DNA of 64,000 bases from CAWACC01 sp964390695. Its GTDB lineage: Bacteria > Chlamydiota > Chlamydiia > Chlamydiales > Parachlamydiaceae. Under the pieces are notes generated by a model. That model made no database searches. It saw only the letters and a list, made by a program, of their open reading frames with translations, and had not been told where the DNA came from. The translations under genes and the position numbers were made by a program. Below, one piece after another: positions 51,370-57,482 of the stretch; the first letter of the stretch is position 1, and each line of letters begins with the position of its first letter. Location: NCBI GenBank assembly GCA_964390695.1, contig CAYMKI010000002.1:1-64000 (forward strand), read 5' to 3'.

Positions 51370-51481
51370 GGTTATTTTAAGTTGTTGATTTCGGTAAAAA
51401 AGTAGGGGTGCCGCTAACCAAAACAGCACCCCTCAGAAGCATGACAACAACTGTATGAGGCTGTAAAGGTAAGCATTGTTT

Positions 51482-51730
51482 TTAATTTTTCAATCCCTGA
51501 CGCAGCATGTAACGCAATTCTTGTTCGCGTTTTCTTTCTAGTTTTAGGTATTCTACATAAACGTCAATTTTAGCCTGATCGGGAGGATCTATCGAATCAC
51601 CGGTTTCAGCCAGTAGCAAATCTTGAACGTACCTCAGTTCTGATTTAATTTTCTCTTCATGCTCGCGAACCCTTTGCTCATACTCCCTCACATGGAGGAA
51701 GTCATTGAGCATTCGTAGGAATTTTTTCAT
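51482..51730 (-). CDS. Small charged helical protein
   Basis: 82 residues, nearly all helical and charged (YEQRVREHEEKIKSELRYVQDLL; YVEYLKLERKREQELRYML). It follows the triple GroES-like gene with a four-base overlap, so the two are co-translated. No homologue recalled; a partner or adaptor for that protein is plausible. Confidence 0.6.
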   Translation of the reverse strand: MKKFLRMLNDFLHVREYEQRVREHEEKIKSELRYVQDLLLAETGDSIDPPDQAKIDVYVEYLKLERKREQELRYMLRQGLKN

Positions 51731-52722
51731 GGCTTTACATTTCTTTCAAGTGTGGCAATAACATCTCCTTTCTTAATCAGCAGGTATTTTTTGCCTGCAA
51801 GTTCTATCTCCTGACGGTCGGACTGACCAAAGATAACCGTAGTGCCAGGATTAAATTCGCTGTCGCCTTCGTGCACAACTACACCTTTTTTGGTCATTTT
51901 CTTTTTCATGAATATGCCGGAAACAGTTGAATCCGGTTCATCGAGTGCGGAAACCAGCATGTGCCCTCTGATCGGGGTGAACTCGCCATCTACCTCTTTG
52001 GCAACAATATGGCGCTGGCGGATGGCAAAGTACTCGGTATTCTCAATCTTGTTGATCCAGTCTGCATTCCTGCGGTACCATATCTTTTGACCCACCTCTA
52101 CCTCAACTTTGTCTCCAATCAGTGGACTTCCAATGTGCCGGACAAAGCCTACCAAGAACTTGTACTCGGGCTGCACCTTGCGCTGGATCCATTGATCTTT
52201 GGGTTTGGGGATTAGATTGCCGTCCGCATCCTTTAGGTTGGTCATAACTGGCAACAGGATATCATCCCACGTCTCAAAATCGGGGTCAATTAGAACATAC
52301 GAACCGATCGGAATGATTACGCCATCCCGGACGGCACAGATAATCTGCTCGTAGCTTACCTTAAAATACCATGTTTTGTTGGGGTGCACACCTTCTTCTT
52401 TGACAAGGTTGCGCATCATCATGGTGTTAAAATGGAAGTATATGCGGCTACCGACCTGCACTTCTTGGACTACATCAGAAGTGTACTTGTAATCAAATGG
52501 GCTGCTATCTGCCGGTGCCGGGCTGCCACGGTGCTCTTGCATGAATGGCTTTCTTGTTAACTGGAGCGGTAGCGAAACTACTTCTCCGTAGGTCCTAACA
52601 TGCCTCTGAGGGTCAAATTTAGGGTCGAGGAATATCTCCTTCCCGTCTACACCTTTAAAGCTCGCTTTATCATTGAAGAGCGCATCGGTTTTAAATATGA
52701 GATAGTTAGCAAATGGCTTCAT
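51727..52722 (-). CDS. Triple GroES-like-domain protein
   Basis: 331 residues built from three Cpn10-like barrels in tandem. Domain 1 (residues about 1-130): MKPFANYLIFKTDAL, RTYGEVVSLPLQL, VQVGSRIYFHF, WYFKVSYEQIICAV. Domain 2 (about 135-245): PIGSYVLIDPDF, FLVGFVRHIGSPL, VEVGQKIWYRR, YFAIRQRHIVAKE. Domain 3 (about 248-331): IRGHMLVSALDEP, STVSGIFMKKK, KGVVVHEGDSEFNPGTTVIFG, KYLLIKKGDVIATL. Domain 3 keeps a mobile-loop-like STVSGIF. The tandem arrangement could make half of a seven-fold cap or a scaffold that no longer binds GroEL. Recognition is by motif; no search was possible. A separate GroES gene is at 41955. Confidence 0.68.
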   Translation of the reverse strand: MKPFANYLIFKTDALFNDKASFKGVDGKEIFLDPKFDPQRHVRTYGEVVSLPLQLTRKPFMQEHRGSPAPADSSPFDYKYTSDVVQEVQVGSRIYFHFNTMMMRNLVKEEGVHPNKTWYFKVSYEQIICAVRDGVIIPIGSYVLIDPDFETWDDILLPVMTNLKDADGNLIPKPKDQWIQRKVQPEYKFLVGFVRHIGSPLIGDKVEVEVGQKIWYRRNADWINKIENTEYFAIRQRHIVAKEVDGEFTPIRGHMLVSALDEPDSTVSGIFMKKKMTKKGVVVHEGDSEFNPGTTVIFGQSDRQEIELAGKKYLLIKKGDVIATLERNVKP

Positions 52723-53273
52723 ACATACTTAAATTTAAATCTTTGCTCCGTGGATTGGACTCCATTTCGGTACAAAAAAATTTTGTACACTGTTCTTTTT
52801 ATATTTCTATGATTTAAAAAATCAATAATAGAATCAAATGTAATCTCGGAATTTAAATCAAATACCTTTTTTGCCATAGGATGATTTCCTTTTGTAGGAT
52901 GATATCTACGATTGTTTATTTCGGCATGATTTATATTTTCTTTTGCTGTACACCATTCTAAATTGTCAACATTGTTATTTAATTTGTTGCAATCCTTATG
53001 ATTAACAAAAGGTTTGTTCTCAGGATTAGGTATAAAAGCAATAGCAACTAATCTGTGGGCTAAAAAAGTATATCGAACCGAATTATCTTGTAATCCTATA
53101 ATTCGATACCCATTCCATATTAAACTACCAACAATTTGTTTTCCTACCCAAACCTGTTTCCTTCCATTTTTTCTAATAATGGTTCTGTTGATTGATTTTA
53201 CAACTCCCTTATTTGATACTAAATAGCTTTTTTCAAACCCAACAACTGGTCTCCAAATTTCCTGATCTTCCAT
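52719..53273 (-). CDS. HNH homing endonuclease
   Basis: 184 residues from MEDQEIWRPVVGFEKSY at 53273. NUMOD4 (EIWRPVVGFEKSYLVSNKGV), an HNH core (AHRLVAIAFIPNPENKPFVNH and NVDNLEWCTAKENINH) and a NUMOD1-type end (MAKKVFDLNSEITFDS). The ATG follows the U run of pseudoknot RNA copy 2 directly. Its stop overlaps the triple GroES-like start. The core wording AFIPNPENKP is shared with the HNH gene at 41440, so these two are recent relatives. A longer frame begins in the RNA. Confidence 0.88.
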   Translation of the reverse strand: MEDQEIWRPVVGFEKSYLVSNKGVVKSINRTIIRKNGRKQVWVGKQIVGSLIWNGYRIIGLQDNSVRYTFLAHRLVAIAFIPNPENKPFVNHKDCNKLNNNVDNLEWCTAKENINHAEINNRRYHPTKGNHPMAKKVFDLNSEITFDSIIDFLNHRNIKRTVYKIFLYRNGVQSTEQRFKFKYV

Positions 53274-53373
53274 AAAAAAAGTATCCCGATCAAACAAGGC
53301 TTGTCCACCGCTGAGAATCAGCATGAGGCATGTAAGACCGGGAATATTTTTAATGTTTTCATAGTGAACAAGC
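53274..53373 (-). ncRNA. Pseudoknotted RNA, copy 2
   Basis: Same order as copy 1. P1 arms are 53364-53373 and 53299-53308 (ten pairs, one G-U); P2 arms are 53336-53343 and 53284-53291 (eight pairs, one G-U); hairpin P3 is 53310-53322 (five pairs). The unit ends CGGGATACTTTTTTT. The helix sequences differ from copy 1 but still pair, while the linker ACATTAAAAATATTCCCG and the end GGGATACTTTTTT are kept. That is what selection on structure predicts. It overlaps nothing but the HNH leader. Confidence 0.68.
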
Positions 53374-53377
53374 ATCA

Positions 53378-53385
53378 CAAAGATA
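53378..53385 (-). promoter_or_regulatory. -7 element of RNA copy 2
   Basis: On the - strand TATCTTTG, a full TAnnTTTG match, ends five bases before helix P1, the same gap as in copy 1. The -33 part falls in the end of the NinG-like gene and is poorly matched. Confidence 0.55.
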
Positions 53386-53973
53386 TTATTTTTTAGTTAA
53401 ACTCCTATAATCAGCCACTACCTTCTCCGTTTTGGTCAGAAGTAGCTTTTCAATCTCCTTTGTGTAGTGATCAATCATAACATCACACTCGACTTTCCCG
53501 AGCTTTGTAACCTTGCGAGAAGCGGATATCATCAATGCCCAGGTTCCGGCTCCATGTAGCTTGTCCATCTCCCTTTCAAATACTTCGCGCATTCCGCCTT
53601 CAAATCCATTGCATTTTTTGCATTGAAGTCGGTTATTAATCTCGTTGTACTTGGTTCCTTTGTGCTGCCGGCCTGCACCATGGCCGCAATCAGCATGGCG
53701 CCAATATTTGAAAAGAGAGCATGTAAAGCATTTTCCTATCCCTTCCGCATTAGAATCGCGTAGGCGAATATACCGGCTGAACACGGGCCAGAGGTACAAT
53801 TCATCGTATGCTTTCTTGGGTTTTAGTTTCTTGGGGGCCTTTCGTTCCGGTTTTGGCTGCTTGCAGAACACACAATTTTCCTCCAATGGGTCGTTAATGC
53901 GCTGGCATGAACAGATCCACCGTTTGGGTTTAAGGCTTTTTTTGCCCCTGTTAAGAAAATCGTAGTAAGGCAT
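53386..53973 (-). CDS. ninG: NinG-like recombination nuclease
   Basis: 195 residues. A zinc finger (WICSCQRINDPLEENCVFCKQ) is followed by the NinG/Rap core: FSRYIRLRDSNAEGIGKCFTC, ADCGHGAGRQHKGTKYNEIN and CKKCNGFEGG, with further Cys and His pairs typical of the HNH-like fold. NinG of lambda-type phages resolves branched recombination intermediates and partners the annealing/exonuclease system, which here is at 607-3590. The ATG follows CTAACCAAGTCTA. A strong terminator lies 30 bases upstream and isolates it from the RNA gene. Confidence 0.82.
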   Translation of the reverse strand: MPYYDFLNRGKKSLKPKRWICSCQRINDPLEENCVFCKQPKPERKAPKKLKPKKAYDELYLWPVFSRYIRLRDSNAEGIGKCFTCSLFKYWRHADCGHGAGRQHKGTKYNEINNRLQCKKCNGFEGGMREVFEREMDKLHGAGTWALMISASRKVTKLGKVECDVMIDHYTKEIEKLLLTKTEKVVADYRSLTKK

Positions 53974-53999
53974 TAGACTTGGTTAGTCAGTTGTTTCAA

Positions 54000-54342
54000 A
54001 AAAGGGGCGGCAATTACCGCCCCCGGCTTCATCTTTGGCAGGGCTTTTGCAAGGCCGTACTTAGCGCTTCTAAGGTTTTCGCTTGCCAAGGCTACTTCCC
54101 AGATACCGATGGTTTACTACGGCTCACCATCTTCAACACTTCATGCAATGTTCTAAGCCCCTATCTTTGGTATAACTGGTTTCTCAAAAAATGGCCGGGA
54201 ATCTACCCGCCCTCAATCATCTATCATCGTTGGCCCATCTATCGGCCCTGAAGTTCACCGTAAGCGGCCCTACCTCCGCTTTGAGATTTTTAACCCTATT
54301 CCTTGGGGATGTTCTTCCCTGCTTGCCGAGTTGAATCATCAA
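54000..54342 (-). ncRNA. Uncharacterised ~340-nt transcript unit without ORF
   Basis: A consensus promoter lies at 54348-54378 and a strong terminator at 54004-54023; I see no credible ORF between. The sequence is GC-richer than its surroundings and folds locally: GATGGT and ACCATC, CTTAG and CTAAG, GGCGGG and CCCGGCC. Two hairpin-plus-T6 modules (54185-54215 and 53998-54023) look like duplicated ends: GGGCGGGTAGATTCCCGGCC then TTTTTTGAGAAAC, and GGGCGGTAATTGCCGCCCC then TTTTTTGAAAC. It is not a tRNA, tmRNA or RNase P that I can recognise. It could be a regulatory or packaging RNA. Confidence 0.65.
54004..54023 (-). terminator. Strong rho-independent terminator of the ncRNA
   Basis: On the - strand GGGGCGG and CCGCCCC form a seven-pair G-C stem around a six-base loop, followed by TTTTTTGA. 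It lies 30 bases upstream of the NinG-like start. Confidence 0.88.
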
Positions 54343-54347
54343 TGAGA

Positions 54348-54378
54348 CAAATGTAAAAAATATCATCGAATTTACAAA
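54348..54378 (-). promoter_or_regulatory. Consensus Bacteroidetes promoter of the ncRNA
   Basis: On the - strand: TTTG, 19 bases, TACATTTG, an exact match to the Bacteroidetes sigma consensus, in an AT-rich setting. The predicted start is near 54341. Confidence 0.85.
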
Positions 54379-54434
54379 TATCTATTAAAATAAAAGTTCA
54401 CATTCTTTAATTAAAACAATTCAACATATTCAAT

Positions 54435-54611
54435 TTATGGAATTGCTTTAACTTTCACCTCTCCTTTGCCATCGCATAGCAGGCATTTCCGGTCCTTTTT
54501 GGTGTGCTTGTCGCGAACCTCACCACGGCCAGAGCATACAGGGCAAGTCTCAGCATTGATTTTTCTTTGTTTCTTAACCCTGTTCATTTTAGGATACCAT
54601 GTTGTGCCCAT
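54435..54611 (-). CDS. Small DnaJ-type zinc-finger protein
   Basis: 58 residues, just short of common ORF cut-offs. CPVCSGRGEV (residues 23-32) and CLLCDGKGEV (43-52) are two CxxCxGxG elements, the repeat that binds one zinc in DnaJ. A basic N-terminus (MNRVKKQRK) precedes them. It is co-directional with its neighbours and ends before the ncRNA promoter. The fold could bind unfolded protein or nucleic acid. Two repeats make one half of the DnaJ domain, so chaperone activity is not implied. Confidence 0.75.
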   Translation of the reverse strand: MGTTWYPKMNRVKKQRKINAETCPVCSGRGEVRDKHTKKDRKCLLCDGKGEVKVKAIP

Positions 54612-54630
54612 ACAGTTGTTGTTTTAAAAA

Positions 54631-54650
54631 ACCCAGACCGCCAACTGGGT
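54631..54650 (-). terminator. Rho-independent terminator
   Basis: On the - strand ACCCAG and CTGGGT enclose eight bases, followed by TTTTTAAAAC. It stands 21 bases after the stop of the gene at 54671. The zinc-finger gene beginning at 54611 therefore needs its own start or read-through. Confidence 0.75.
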
Positions 54651-54670
54651 ACCATTTTTTAATCTAGCTT

Positions 54671-54928
54671 TCAAACCCTTGGTTCAGAATTAGTTTTAGG
54701 ACCATTGGTTGAATCCGCACGTTTGACGGTTTTAGCGGGCTCTGCGTTAGAGATACGTCTTTCGTATGCCTCTAACTTATATCTTACCTCTCGGAGTATC
54801 TGAGCGCAGCCTAGCGAGTCTTTGGCCTTCAGAAGTCTCTGAGCCTCCTGAATCCGTTCTTTGGAGATGGGCACCTTGGCTCTGGGCCTCATGTCGTGTA
54901 ATCCGAATAGTTCCCCCTGCTCAGGCAT
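54671..54928 (-). CDS. Hypothetical small protein
   Basis: 85 residues. The start MPEQGELFGLHDMRPRAKVPI has a sequence like the beta-clamp-binding motif (QGELFGL resembles QxxLFxL); the rest is helical (ERIQEAQRLLKAKDSLGCAQIL) with a disordered tail. It overlaps the upstream stop by eight bases. A clamp-interacting protein is a guess. Confidence 0.5.
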   Translation of the reverse strand: MPEQGELFGLHDMRPRAKVPISKERIQEAQRLLKAKDSLGCAQILREVRYKLEAYERRISNAEPAKTVKRADSTNGPKTNSEPRV

Positions 54929-55196
54929 TTTCCACCTCGTTTAGCTGTTCTTCCAGTTCTTCATCGCTGATCAGCGCCTCAAAAAAGCAGTCCATATACA
55001 CCTTGTTGGGGTGTTTTTCTTCCAACTGAATCATGTTCCAGAATTGAGGAGGGAAGTCGGTGTTTCCATGGAGAGGATATCCGGCCACGGTGTAAATCTT
55101 TCCGAACTCTGGCAAGTCTCCAGCATCCATCTGTCCGAAGATAACGTTCCAATCTTTTTTTACGGGAGTGACATGCTGGCCGATTTTGAATTTCAT
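54921..55196 (-). CDS. Hypothetical protein, SH3-like strands
   Basis: 91 residues from MKFKIGQHVTPVKKDW at 55196, which overlaps the upstream stop as ATGA. FKIGQHVTPVKKDW and KIYTVAGYPL resemble a small beta barrel; the end is acidic (EALISDEELEEQLNEVEN). A longer frame would start inside the small membrane gene. Function unknown. Confidence 0.6.
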   Translation of the reverse strand: MKFKIGQHVTPVKKDWNVIFGQMDAGDLPEFGKIYTVAGYPLHGNTDFPPQFWNMIQLEEKHPNKVYMDCFFEALISDEELEEQLNEVENA

Positions 55197-55318
55197 ACGA
55201 CAAGACAAATTAGGTAAACAATCAAAGCCATAGTCAATACTATCACAATTGCCTGAAAATAGCAACTTGAGCCGATAGACATTTGATACTCTTCTTCTAA
55301 ATCCTCGTGATTCCCCAT
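55193..55318 (-). CDS. Tiny membrane protein
   Basis: 41 residues: acidic start (MGNHEDLEEEY) and one transmembrane helix (AIVIVLTMALIVYLICLVV). The stop overlaps the next start as ATGA and the start is four bases after the SSB-like gene's stop. Missed by a 60-residue cut-off. Confidence 0.6.
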   Translation of the reverse strand: MGNHEDLEEEYQMSIGSSCYFQAIVIVLTMALIVYLICLVV

Positions 55319-55321
55319 AAA

Positions 55322-55723
55322 TCAGAAAGGTAAATCATCAACTGCACCATCCGAACCTGAAGGAGCGCTTGAACTAGGCTCCTGATACTTCCCAGCATCC
55401 GGATCCACCGGTGGAGTGCCTGCGGATTGCCATTTTCTTTGACTTTGCGCCTCCCAAGTTATCTTCCATGCTTTCACATCCGTGAACCATCTTCCGCTGT
55501 ACTCGCGTGATTCTATATTGATATGGGCTGTCACGGTGAGCCCAACGGTTAAGTCGTACTTGTTGATCAGATCCTCGCCCCAGACTGAAATACAGACAGG
55601 TTTTGGGAATTGTCCTGGCTGCTCGAGAATAAAATCCTGCTTGTGCCAGGTGCCTTTTTTGCCATTGCCGGTGATCACCTGCATGACATTGATTATTTTT
55701 CCGGTTATCTCCATAGAATTCAT
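55322..55723 (-). CDS. Single-stranded DNA-binding protein (DUF3127/OB-fold type)
   Basis: 133 residues. The first 95 form OB-like strands: MEITGKIINVMQVITGNGKKG, WHKQDFILE, PVCISVWGEDLINKY and RWFTDVKAWKI. A disordered Ser/Pro linker leads to DDLPF, the acidic tip by which SSB proteins recruit repair and replication enzymes. DUF3127 proteins take this role in Bacteroidetes phages. It would coat DNA opened by the phage helicase and recombination nucleases. A 43-residue helical protein starts 134 bases upstream and abuts it. Confidence 0.82.
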   Translation of the reverse strand: MNSMEITGKIINVMQVITGNGKKGTWHKQDFILEQPGQFPKPVCISVWGEDLINKYDLTVGLTVTAHINIESREYSGRWFTDVKAWKITWEAQSQRKWQSAGTPPVDPDAGKYQEPSSSAPSGSDGAVDDLPF

Positions 55724-55725
55724 TT

Positions 55726-55857
55726 TTAAAGCCTTTCAATTAGCTCAATCAATTTTTTTATAGCAATCGCAGTTTCTTTCCTTTTGTTTGCGTTAATTAA
55801 CAATTCAATGCTTTGATTTAATTTTGCAATAGCTTCTATCAATTCTAATTTTTCCAT
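55726..55857 (-). CDS. Tiny helical protein
   Basis: 43 residues, Leu/Ile-rich helix pair (KLELIEAIAKLNQSIELLIN; AIAIKKLIELIERL), ending two bases before the SSB-like ATG. Coupled translation is likely. The heptad pattern suggests a dimer. Too short for confident family assignment. Confidence 0.5.
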   Translation of the reverse strand: MEKLELIEAIAKLNQSIELLINANKRKETAIAIKKLIELIERL

Positions 55858-55872
55858 TATGTGTTTTTTGTT

Positions 55873-56034
55873 TTAAAGTGTTATAAGTAATTTTATTCTT
55901 ACTACAAATAATTTTAACATAACCTTCTTTTCGTATAACCTTAACCACCATTTCGGCATTCCGTGCATTACTTTATTCAAATTTGGTGACCAAATACTAC
56001 TGGTTGCTTCTAAATTTTTTTCTTTTTGAGTCAT
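55873..56034 (-). CDS. Tiny basic protein
   Basis: 53 residues from ATG at 56034 (MTQKEKNLEATSSIWSP), with MPKWWLRLYEKK and a hydrophobic end (KLFVVRIKLLITL). A GTG ten codons upstream is possible. Function unknown; the ORF is short enough to be spurious. Confidence 0.35.
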   Translation of the reverse strand: MTQKEKNLEATSSIWSPNLNKVMHGMPKWWLRLYEKKVMLKLFVVRIKLLITL

Positions 56035-56073
56035 AAACTTTCCGCAGAGTTTAACGAGCTGCACCGCTCGGTT

Positions 56074-56217
56074 TTAAAACTCAATTTTATCGCAAGGCAT
56101 TGGTTTAAAATCATTTGATGTCACGGTTCCAACCTTAACCGAGTAATCGAAATACGTTGCAATCTTTACCTTCTTTTTTTCGATTGCCTCCCTGTCAATT
56201 ACGGTTTCAAAAATGCC
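56074..56217 (-). other. In-frame continuation beyond an amber stop
   Basis: After the TAG at 56218-56220 the same frame continues for 47 sense codons to TAA at 56074, without a start codon. The translation (GIFETVIDREAIEKKKVKIA; TYFDYSVKVGTVTSND) looks like a natural helical continuation of the upstream protein, with DREAIEKKKVKI giving a second helix. Confidence 0.6.
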
Positions 56218-56403
56218 CTATTGCTGAAGAACTTCCATAACCGCCACGATGTCATTGAACTCATAAACTATCCTTTGAGCATTCGTTAATTCTTGTTCCG
56301 GTTGGATTTCTTCGAGTGTAAATCGAATAGCCTTTGAAACTCTTTGCGCTGTCTCAACGCATTCCTCAGCTAAAACCGTGAGTAAAAGTTCTGTTCTTGT
56401 CAT
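56218..56403 (-). CDS. MazG-like/NTP-PPase-type protein, apparently interrupted by TAG
   Basis: 61 residues to the amber stop. LLLTVLAEECVETAQRVSKAIRF carries an EECxE metal-binding helix and VYEFNDIVAVMEVLQQ the E/D-rich partner helix, as in all-alpha NTP pyrophosphatases of the phage MazG-like type. Homologues I recall are about 100 residues and run on with a helix like the one in the downstream 47 codons. The gene is therefore likely a full protein with a nonsense codon, or one made by read-through. TAG ends other genes here normally, so general recoding is not supported. Confidence 0.6.
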   Translation of the reverse strand: MTRTELLLTVLAEECVETAQRVSKAIRFTLEEIQPEQELTNAQRIVYEFNDIVAVMEVLQQ

Positions 56404-56415
56404 AACTCATGGTTT

Positions 56416-56817
56416 CTACTTCGGCAATTCGTACTCTCTCCAGAAGGTGACGTTTACACGCTTTAAGTGATTGCCGTTATTCTGCACTTCGTACCATCCC
56501 AGCATAGGTAAGTGAATACCTGTTTTTGGATGATCTGAGGACTCGTCTGTGAGCACGAGCACCGTTTTCACTTCTTTAGGCTTTTGGTTTTCGCCTTCTG
56601 TTGTAGGGTTCCATTTTGTTGCTTCCATTTTTTTAAAGGGGTTTGAAAAGTTCATATTTGATTGATTTAAATGCATCTCTAATTTTTTGGTCTCGGGATC
56701 GTGATTCAGGAATGTATAGACTTCGTAGTCCGAAAATCCTGCTCTTTTCATCATCTGACCTTTCAGTCTGCCAATTATTTCTATGGCTTCGCGTAGGGGT
56801 TCTTTAGGTGTGCTCAT
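56416..56817 (-). CDS. DUF551-like protein
   Basis: 133 residues. The C-terminal half (KTVLVLTDESSDHPKTGIHL, MLGWYEVQNNGNHLKR, VTFWREYELPK) has the order of the short DUF551 domain (gateway VLV, GWY, FWxxxxLP) found in many phages. The N-terminal half is helical. It starts four bases before the neighbouring stop. Function unknown. Confidence 0.5.
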   Translation of the reverse strand: MSTPKEPLREAIEIIGRLKGQMMKRAGFSDYEVYTFLNHDPETKKLEMHLNQSNMNFSNPFKKMEATKWNPTTEGENQKPKEVKTVLVLTDESSDHPKTGIHLPMLGWYEVQNNGNHLKRVNVTFWREYELPK

Positions 56818-56820
56818 TTC

Positions 56821-56994
56821 TCAAATCTTTATTTTTGAAGTTCCTTTATTGTACTCTCTTTCAGCCGCCAACATTTTGATGTCGGTAACATATCGTTGTC
56901 CTTTGTGAGTGAAGTGAAGATCCTCACCTCTGGCAATAAGCCTTTCGGTCATGGCATCCAACTCTTTTGCGGTATAGCGTTTTCTTTTGGCCAT
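56821..56994 (-). CDS. Small basic protein
   Basis: 57 residues, MAKRKRYTAKELDAMTERLI then HFTHKGQRYVTDIKML. Basic start and a helix-turn-helix-like spacing, but too short to be sure. Its ATG overlaps the last base of the PolX-like gene's stop, consistent with coupled translation. Confidence 0.6.
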   Translation of the reverse strand: MAKRKRYTAKELDAMTERLIARGEDLHFTHKGQRYVTDIKMLAAEREYNKGTSKIKI

Positions 56995-57482
56995 TAAATT
57001 GATCTTAACTCGGGCTTAACATAATCCACTCCAATCCGCTTAAACAAATCTTCCTCCTCGCGGCAGTTGTACTTATCGCGTCCATGCCACAGGTATCCAT
57101 CTCGGGACACATACCCGGCTTTTACCCAGCCATTCGCCAAAACTTTGTGGCTGTACTCCGCTGAACCCGTCCGAATAGCAAATATCAATCCCCAGTTTTC
57201 CGGCTCCGCGAAGAACAAATCCAACTTTATGCCTTCCGGCAATATCCTCTGAGTGTACTTACATGGAAGCTCACCCTTGACCTTTTGCCACCGGTTCACA
57301 ACCGTAGCTATACCGGACTCAAACAGACCAACCTCGAAGGGCTTAGGAATAGCCACGATCTCGATGTCTTTCACCTCGGATTTCCGTCTTCGGATGCTTC
57401 CGGCTATCTCGCATCGAACGCAATGCGGTCTTAGTTCTTCCAAGACCTTTTCAGCAATATTTAGAGCATCGTAGAGTATCAT
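56994..57482 (-). CDS. PolX-family nucleotidyltransferase (minimal DNA polymerase beta-like)
   Basis: 162 residues with the palm and thumb of family X polymerases only: IAGSIRRRKSEVKDIEIVAI (Gly-Ser at 28-29, Arg pair, Asp39, Glu41), the third acid in GIKLDLFFAEPENWG (Asp88), a nucleotide-binding FAIRTGSAEYSH and a thumb end RIGVDYVKPELRS. It lacks the 8-kDa lyase domain and HhH motifs. Such a protein could fill short gaps in DNA or transfer nucleotides during repair. It overlaps the HD-protein gene by four bases. Confidence 0.8.
   Translation of the reverse strand: MILYDALNIAEKVLEELRPHCVRCEIAGSIRRRKSEVKDIEIVAIPKPFEVGLFESGIATVVNRWQKVKGELPCKYTQRILPEGIKLDLFFAEPENWGLIFAIRTGSAEYSHKVLANGWVKAGYVSRDGYLWHGRDKYNCREEEDLFKRIGVDYVKPELRSI

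Noticed and set aside
54000..54342. tRNA, tmRNA or RNase P RNA in the gene-free segment
   Set aside because: No cloverleaf, CCA end, T-loop (TTCGA) or RNase P core motif was found; the fold is a chain of local hairpins.
55374..55739. 121-residue ORF overlapping the SSB-like gene
   Set aside because: It lies in the same DNA as a well-supported OB-fold protein and its translation has no motif.
56218..56220. TAG recoded to glutamine as in some crAss-like phages
   Set aside because: TAG ends the genes at 50034, 43282 and 63873 at junctions that fit normal termination, so general recoding is not supported.
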